From Curvibacter cyanobacteriorum (lineage in GTDB: Bacteria > Pseudomonadota > Gammaproteobacteria > Burkholderiales > Burkholderiaceae_C): a stretch of 64,000 bases of DNA. Positions 61,187 to 64,000 of the stretch are shown here, piece after piece. A program made the position numbers and the translations under genes. Position 1 is the stretch's first letter; each line of letters opens with the position of its first letter. The notes below the pieces were generated by a model, which saw only the letters and a list, made by a program, of their open reading frames with translations, made no database searches and was not told the DNA's origin. Location of the stretch: the NCBI RefSeq assembly GCF_028649475.1, contig NZ_JAQSIP010000004.1, positions 124,001 to 188,000 on the forward strand. The letters run 5' to 3'.

Positions 61187-62131
61187 ATGATTGCCCAACT
61201 GCAACGGGGCCTGCTGGCCGTGATCTGGGGGCTCGCTGCCCTGGCCCTGTGGGGCCTGTGGTCGCGCTCGCCCGCGCTGGCCGTGGGCGTGGCCTGGGCG
61301 GTGCTCGCTCTCAATGCCGGCGTGCTGGGGCTGGAGTTCCTGCTGGCCGCCTGGCACAACCGCCGCGAGCCGGTGCCGCGCGCGGGGGCGCTGGTGCTGC
61401 TGCAGGCCTGGTGGGGCGAAGCCGTGGCCGCGACCCGCGTGTTTGGCCACTGGCAACCCTTTGCCGCCGGGGCCGTGCCCGACCAGGTGGCGCCAGGCCG
61501 CCACCCGGGCCTGCGGCCGGTGCTGCTGTTGCATGGCTATGTCTGCAACCGGGGCTTTTGGACCCCCTGGCTGCAGGCTTTCCGGGCCGAGGGGCGCCCC
61601 TTCATGGCCCTGACCCTGGAGCCTCCGTTTGCCAGCATCGACGCCCAGGCCGACGCCGTGGGCGCGGCCGTGCGGACGCTGACCGAGGCCACAGGTCGGG
61701 CGCCGGTGGTGCTGGCCCACAGCATGGGCGGCCTGGTGTTGCGCGCCTGGTGGCGGGCGCACAGCGCGCGCGGGCTGCCCGACGCAGTGCACCACGCCAT
61801 CACGCTGGGCACCCCACACCACGGCACCTGGCTGGCGCGCTGGGCCCACACCGCCAATGTGCGCCAGATGCGCCTGGGCAGTGACTGGCTGCGTGCGCTG
61901 GCGCAAGGCGAACCCGCCGAGCGCGCGGCACGCTTCACCTGCGTTCACTCGAACACCGACAACGTGGTGTTCCCGGCGGGCACCGCGACGCTGGCGGGGG
62001 CGCGCAACGTGCTGGTGCGGGGCTTGGGCCATGTGGCGCTGGCCTGCGACGATCGGCTGCGCGCCGAAGTGATGGGCTGGATCGCCGCCACGGACGAGGC
62101 GCCGGCGCCAACCTCGCGCGCCGAGGCTTGA
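61187..62131 (+). CDS. Membrane-anchored alpha/beta hydrolase, lipase-like
   Basis: A 314-residue protein with two hydrophobic N-terminal segments (about 7-45), then an alpha/beta-hydrolase: oxyanion region LLLHGYVCNRGFW, nucleophile elbow LAHSMGGL, TLGTPHHGTW and a C-terminal His in GLGHVAL. TLGTPHHGT points to the triacylglycerol lipase/permuted lipase group. AAGGAG precedes ATG 61187. It ends 3 bp before the convergent phhA. Confidence 0.85.
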   Translation: MIAQLQRGLLAVIWGLAALALWGLWSRSPALAVGVAWAVLALNAGVLGLEFLLAAWHNRREPVPRAGALVLLQAWWGEAVAATRVFGHWQPFAAGAVPDQVAPGRHPGLRPVLLLHGYVCNRGFWTPWLQAFRAEGRPFMALTLEPPFASIDAQADAVGAAVRTLTEATGRAPVVLAHSMGGLVLRAWWRAHSARGLPDAVHHAITLGTPHHGTWLARWAHTANVRQMRLGSDWLRALAQGEPAERAARFTCVHSNTDNVVFPAGTATLAGARNVLVRGLGHVALACDDRLRAEVMGWIAATDEAPAPTSRAEA

Positions 62132-62134
62132 GGC

Positions 62135-63022
62135 TCAGGCCGCCAGGGCGGGAGCGCTGACCGGGGCGGGGGACGGCGGTGCGGTTTCGACCTCGTCGGC
62201 CGCCAACTCAGGCCAGCCGCGCAGGCGCTCGTACAGCGGCGTGAAGTCGCCTTCGGTGAGGTCGAACAGCTGCTGAAAGCTGTCGATCTCGAAGTAGGTC
62301 GCCTGGTAGGTGTCGATCTTGTAGCGCGTGCGCATGGTGCGCTCGAGCTGCAGCGGCAGGCGCTGCGGTTCGGGGCTTTGCACCGCATGGCGCAGTTCAC
62401 CGCTCGAGCTCAGGATGCCCGCGCCATAGGCGCGCAGGCCGCCGTGCTGGCGGATCAGGCCGAACTCGATGGTGTACCAGTAGAGCCGGCTCAGCTGCTC
62501 GCAGGCGCCCAGCGCATGGGCCTTGAGCCCGCCTTGGCCGTAGCGCTGCACGTAGTCGGCAAACACCGGGTTGAACAGCAGCGGCACGTGGCCGAACAGG
62601 TCGTGGAACACATCGGGCTCGACGATGTAGTCGAACTCGGCCGGGCTGCGGATCCAGTCGGTGACGGGAAAGCGGCGCTGTGACAGCAGGGTGAAAAAAG
62701 GCACTTCCGGGATCAGGCCCGGCACCGTGACCAGCTGCCAGCCGGTGGCACGCATCAGGCGCTCGTTGACCTCGTCAAAGCGTGGGATGCGGTCCACCTC
62801 GTCGGGGTGCTGGCCCAGCGAGGGCAGGGCGGCGATGAACTCGTCGCAGGCCAGCCCGGGCAGCAGGGCGGCCTGGCGGCGGAACAGCCGGGCGTAGGTG
62901 TCGTGGTCCTGGGCCGTGTAGGCCGCGTAGTCCTGGGTGCAGGTGTAGTCGGCGCCGGCGCGCGAGTAGTCGCCGCGCGGGGGGCGGTCACTGGCGCCGT
63001 ACACCACGGGTTCGATGGCCAT
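62135..63022 (-). CDS. phhA: Phenylalanine 4-monooxygenase
   Basis: A 295-residue pterin-dependent hydroxylase making tyrosine from phenylalanine. Iron ligands are in HDLFGHVP (two His) and YWYTIEFGL (Glu). AGGAGACA lies before the ATG. It follows hppD by 102 bp on the same strand; together they feed Phe/Tyr degradation. No pterin carbinolamine dehydratase gene is in the window. Confidence 0.96.
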   Translation of the reverse strand: MAIEPVVYGASDRPPRGDYSRAGADYTCTQDYAAYTAQDHDTYARLFRRQAALLPGLACDEFIAALPSLGQHPDEVDRIPRFDEVNERLMRATGWQLVTVPGLIPEVPFFTLLSQRRFPVTDWIRSPAEFDYIVEPDVFHDLFGHVPLLFNPVFADYVQRYGQGGLKAHALGACEQLSRLYWYTIEFGLIRQHGGLRAYGAGILSSSGELRHAVQSPEPQRLPLQLERTMRTRYKIDTYQATYFEIDSFQQLFDLTEGDFTPLYERLRGWPELAADEVETAPPSPAPVSAPALAA

Positions 63023-63124
63023 GGCTTGTCTCCTGAAGGGTTGAAACCCCCGCGGCGAGCCGGGTCGGCTGGGGCGGGGGTGGTGCCGGCCCGCCCTTTC
63101 TGGGGGGCGGTGTCCGGCTGGGGC

Positions 63125-64000
63125 TTACAGCACGCCGCGGCGCATCTGGTCGAGCTCGATCGACTCGAACAAGGCCTTGAAGTTGCCGTTGCCAAAGCCG
63201 TCGTCGCCCTTGCGCTGGATGAACTCGAAGAAGATCGGGCCGAGCTGGTTTTCGCTGAAGATCTGCAGCAGCAGGGCGTCTTTCTTGCCGTCGATCAGGA
63301 TCTTGCGCTCGTGCAGCGCGGCCAGGTCTTCGCCGTGGCCCGGGATGCGCTTGTCCACCAACTCGTAGTAGGTGTCGATGGTGTCGAGCAGGCGCACCTG
63401 GTTGGCGCGCAGACCGTCCACGGTGGCGTACAGGTTGTCCGAGCCCATGGCGATGTGCTGGATGCCTTCGCCGCGGTACATGTCCAGGTACTCCTGGATC
63501 TGGCCGGCCTTTTCCTTGCCTTCCTCGTTGATCGGGATGCGGATCTTGCCGCAGGGGCTGGTCATGGCCTTGCTCTTGACGCCGGTCACCTGGCCTTCGA
63601 TGTCGAAGTACTTGACCTCGCGGAAGTTGAACAGGCGCTCATAGAAGTCGGCCCACTCGTTCATGCGGCCGCGGTGCACGTTGTGCGTCAGGTGGTCGAT
63701 GTAGGTCAGACCGACGCCGCGCGGGGCCAGGGCTTCCTCGGTGCTCAGGCCCGGCAGGGGCTCGAAATCGACGTCAAAGAAGCCGATGTTGCCGATGGCG
63801 CCCGGGGCCCCGCCGTTCTTGCCGCGCCAGCGGTCCACCAGGTAGATCACGCTGTCGCCGATGCCCTTGATGGCCGGGATGTTCAGTTCGCCCGGGCCGG
63901 CGGTGCCGGCATAGCCCCAGGCGCCGAGGCCGATGGCGCGCTCGTAGGCGGCCTTGGCGTCTTGCACGCGGAAGGCGATCGCGCACACGCTGGGGCCGTG
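63125..64000 (-). CDS. hppD: 4-Hydroxyphenylpyruvate dioxygenase (5' end outside window)
   Basis: The last 291 residues are present and the frame is open to position 64000. Iron ligands: His in YIDHLTHNVHRG, His in GIQHIAMGSDN and Glu in PIFFEFIQRKGDDGFGNGNF. Converts 4-hydroxyphenylpyruvate to homogentisate. The missing N-terminus (about 70-80 residues) should lie just past the window. Confidence 0.96.
   Translation of the reverse strand, partial: HGPSVCAIAFRVQDAKAAYERAIGLGAWGYAGTAGPGELNIPAIKGIGDSVIYLVDRWRGKNGGAPGAIGNIGFFDVDFEPLPGLSTEEALAPRGVGLTYIDHLTHNVHRGRMNEWADFYERLFNFREVKYFDIEGQVTGVKSKAMTSPCGKIRIPINEEGKEKAGQIQEYLDMYRGEGIQHIAMGSDNLYATVDGLRANQVRLLDTIDTYYELVDKRIPGHGEDLAALHERKILIDGKKDALLLQIFSENQLGPIFFEFIQRKGDDGFGNGNFKALFESIELDQMRRGVL

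Overview
The window is a GC-rich bacterial chromosome segment with densely packed genes on both strands. Gene content points to a betaproteobacterium of the Burkholderiales, most likely Comamonadaceae: an AcoR/acetaldehyde dehydrogenase/DUF779 set, an orphan Bug-type receptor, an SDR-folB-ttcA run, an mdtABC-plus-outer-membrane-factor operon and a phhA/hppD pair. The family assignment is inference from content and style; no rRNA or tRNA gene is present to settle it.

Layout. 1-2.9 kb: an ABC ATPase (cut by the window edge), psd and purT. 2.9-7.3 kb: the sigma-54 activator acoR divergent from acoD and a DUF779 gene. 7.5-11.8 kb: TfoX-like protein, AMP nucleosidase, DbpA helicase, an SDR. 11.9-14.5 kb: a GntR/HutC regulator, a Bug receptor and an amidohydrolase, apparently one catabolic operon. 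14.6-18.6 kb: OmpA-like lipoprotein, secreted FecR-domain protein, dtd, ybeY, phoH and ruvA. 18.6-32.1 kb: accessory block between ruvA and ruvB, with a Mo-hydroxylase of isoquinoline-oxidoreductase type, an orphan NMT1/THI5-like protein, a Gly-rich secreted protein, a complete 2-aminoethylphosphonate (AEP) uptake and degradation operon with its LysR regulator, and a periplasmic alpha-carbonic anhydrase. 32.3-39.8 kb: ruvB, a D-threonine-aldolase-like enzyme, histidine phosphatase, DUF4136 lipoprotein, ttcA, folB, an SDR, a MidA-like methyltransferase and DUF2905. 40.1-50.6 kb: RND efflux operon mdtA-mdtB-mdtC-outer membrane factor, interrupted by about 0.9 kb of repeat DNA between mdtB and mdtC. 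50.7-64 kb: glycine-zipper protein, cca, a GST, a diguanylate cyclase, 5-formyl-THF cyclo-ligase, a lytic transglycosylase, an MBL hydrolase, fadD, a lipase-like hydrolase, phhA and the 3' part of hppD.

How the genes work together. The AEP block is self-contained: ABC uptake (binding protein, ATPase, fused permease), an FAD amine oxidase that would give phosphonoacetaldehyde, and PhnX, which splits it to acetaldehyde and phosphate. AcoD, elsewhere in the window, could oxidise acetaldehyde to acetate. PhhA and HppD make consecutive-side steps of Phe/Tyr breakdown. MdtABC and the outer membrane factor form a four-part drug pump.

The most unusual structures are the pair of inverted, covarying repeat elements and CAACAG microsatellite inside the mdt operon, an open frame that bridges mdtB and mdtC with ATGA overlaps at both ends, and a recurring promoter architecture (a -10 box 6-7 nt from the start codon) at nine unrelated genes that suggests leaderless mRNAs.
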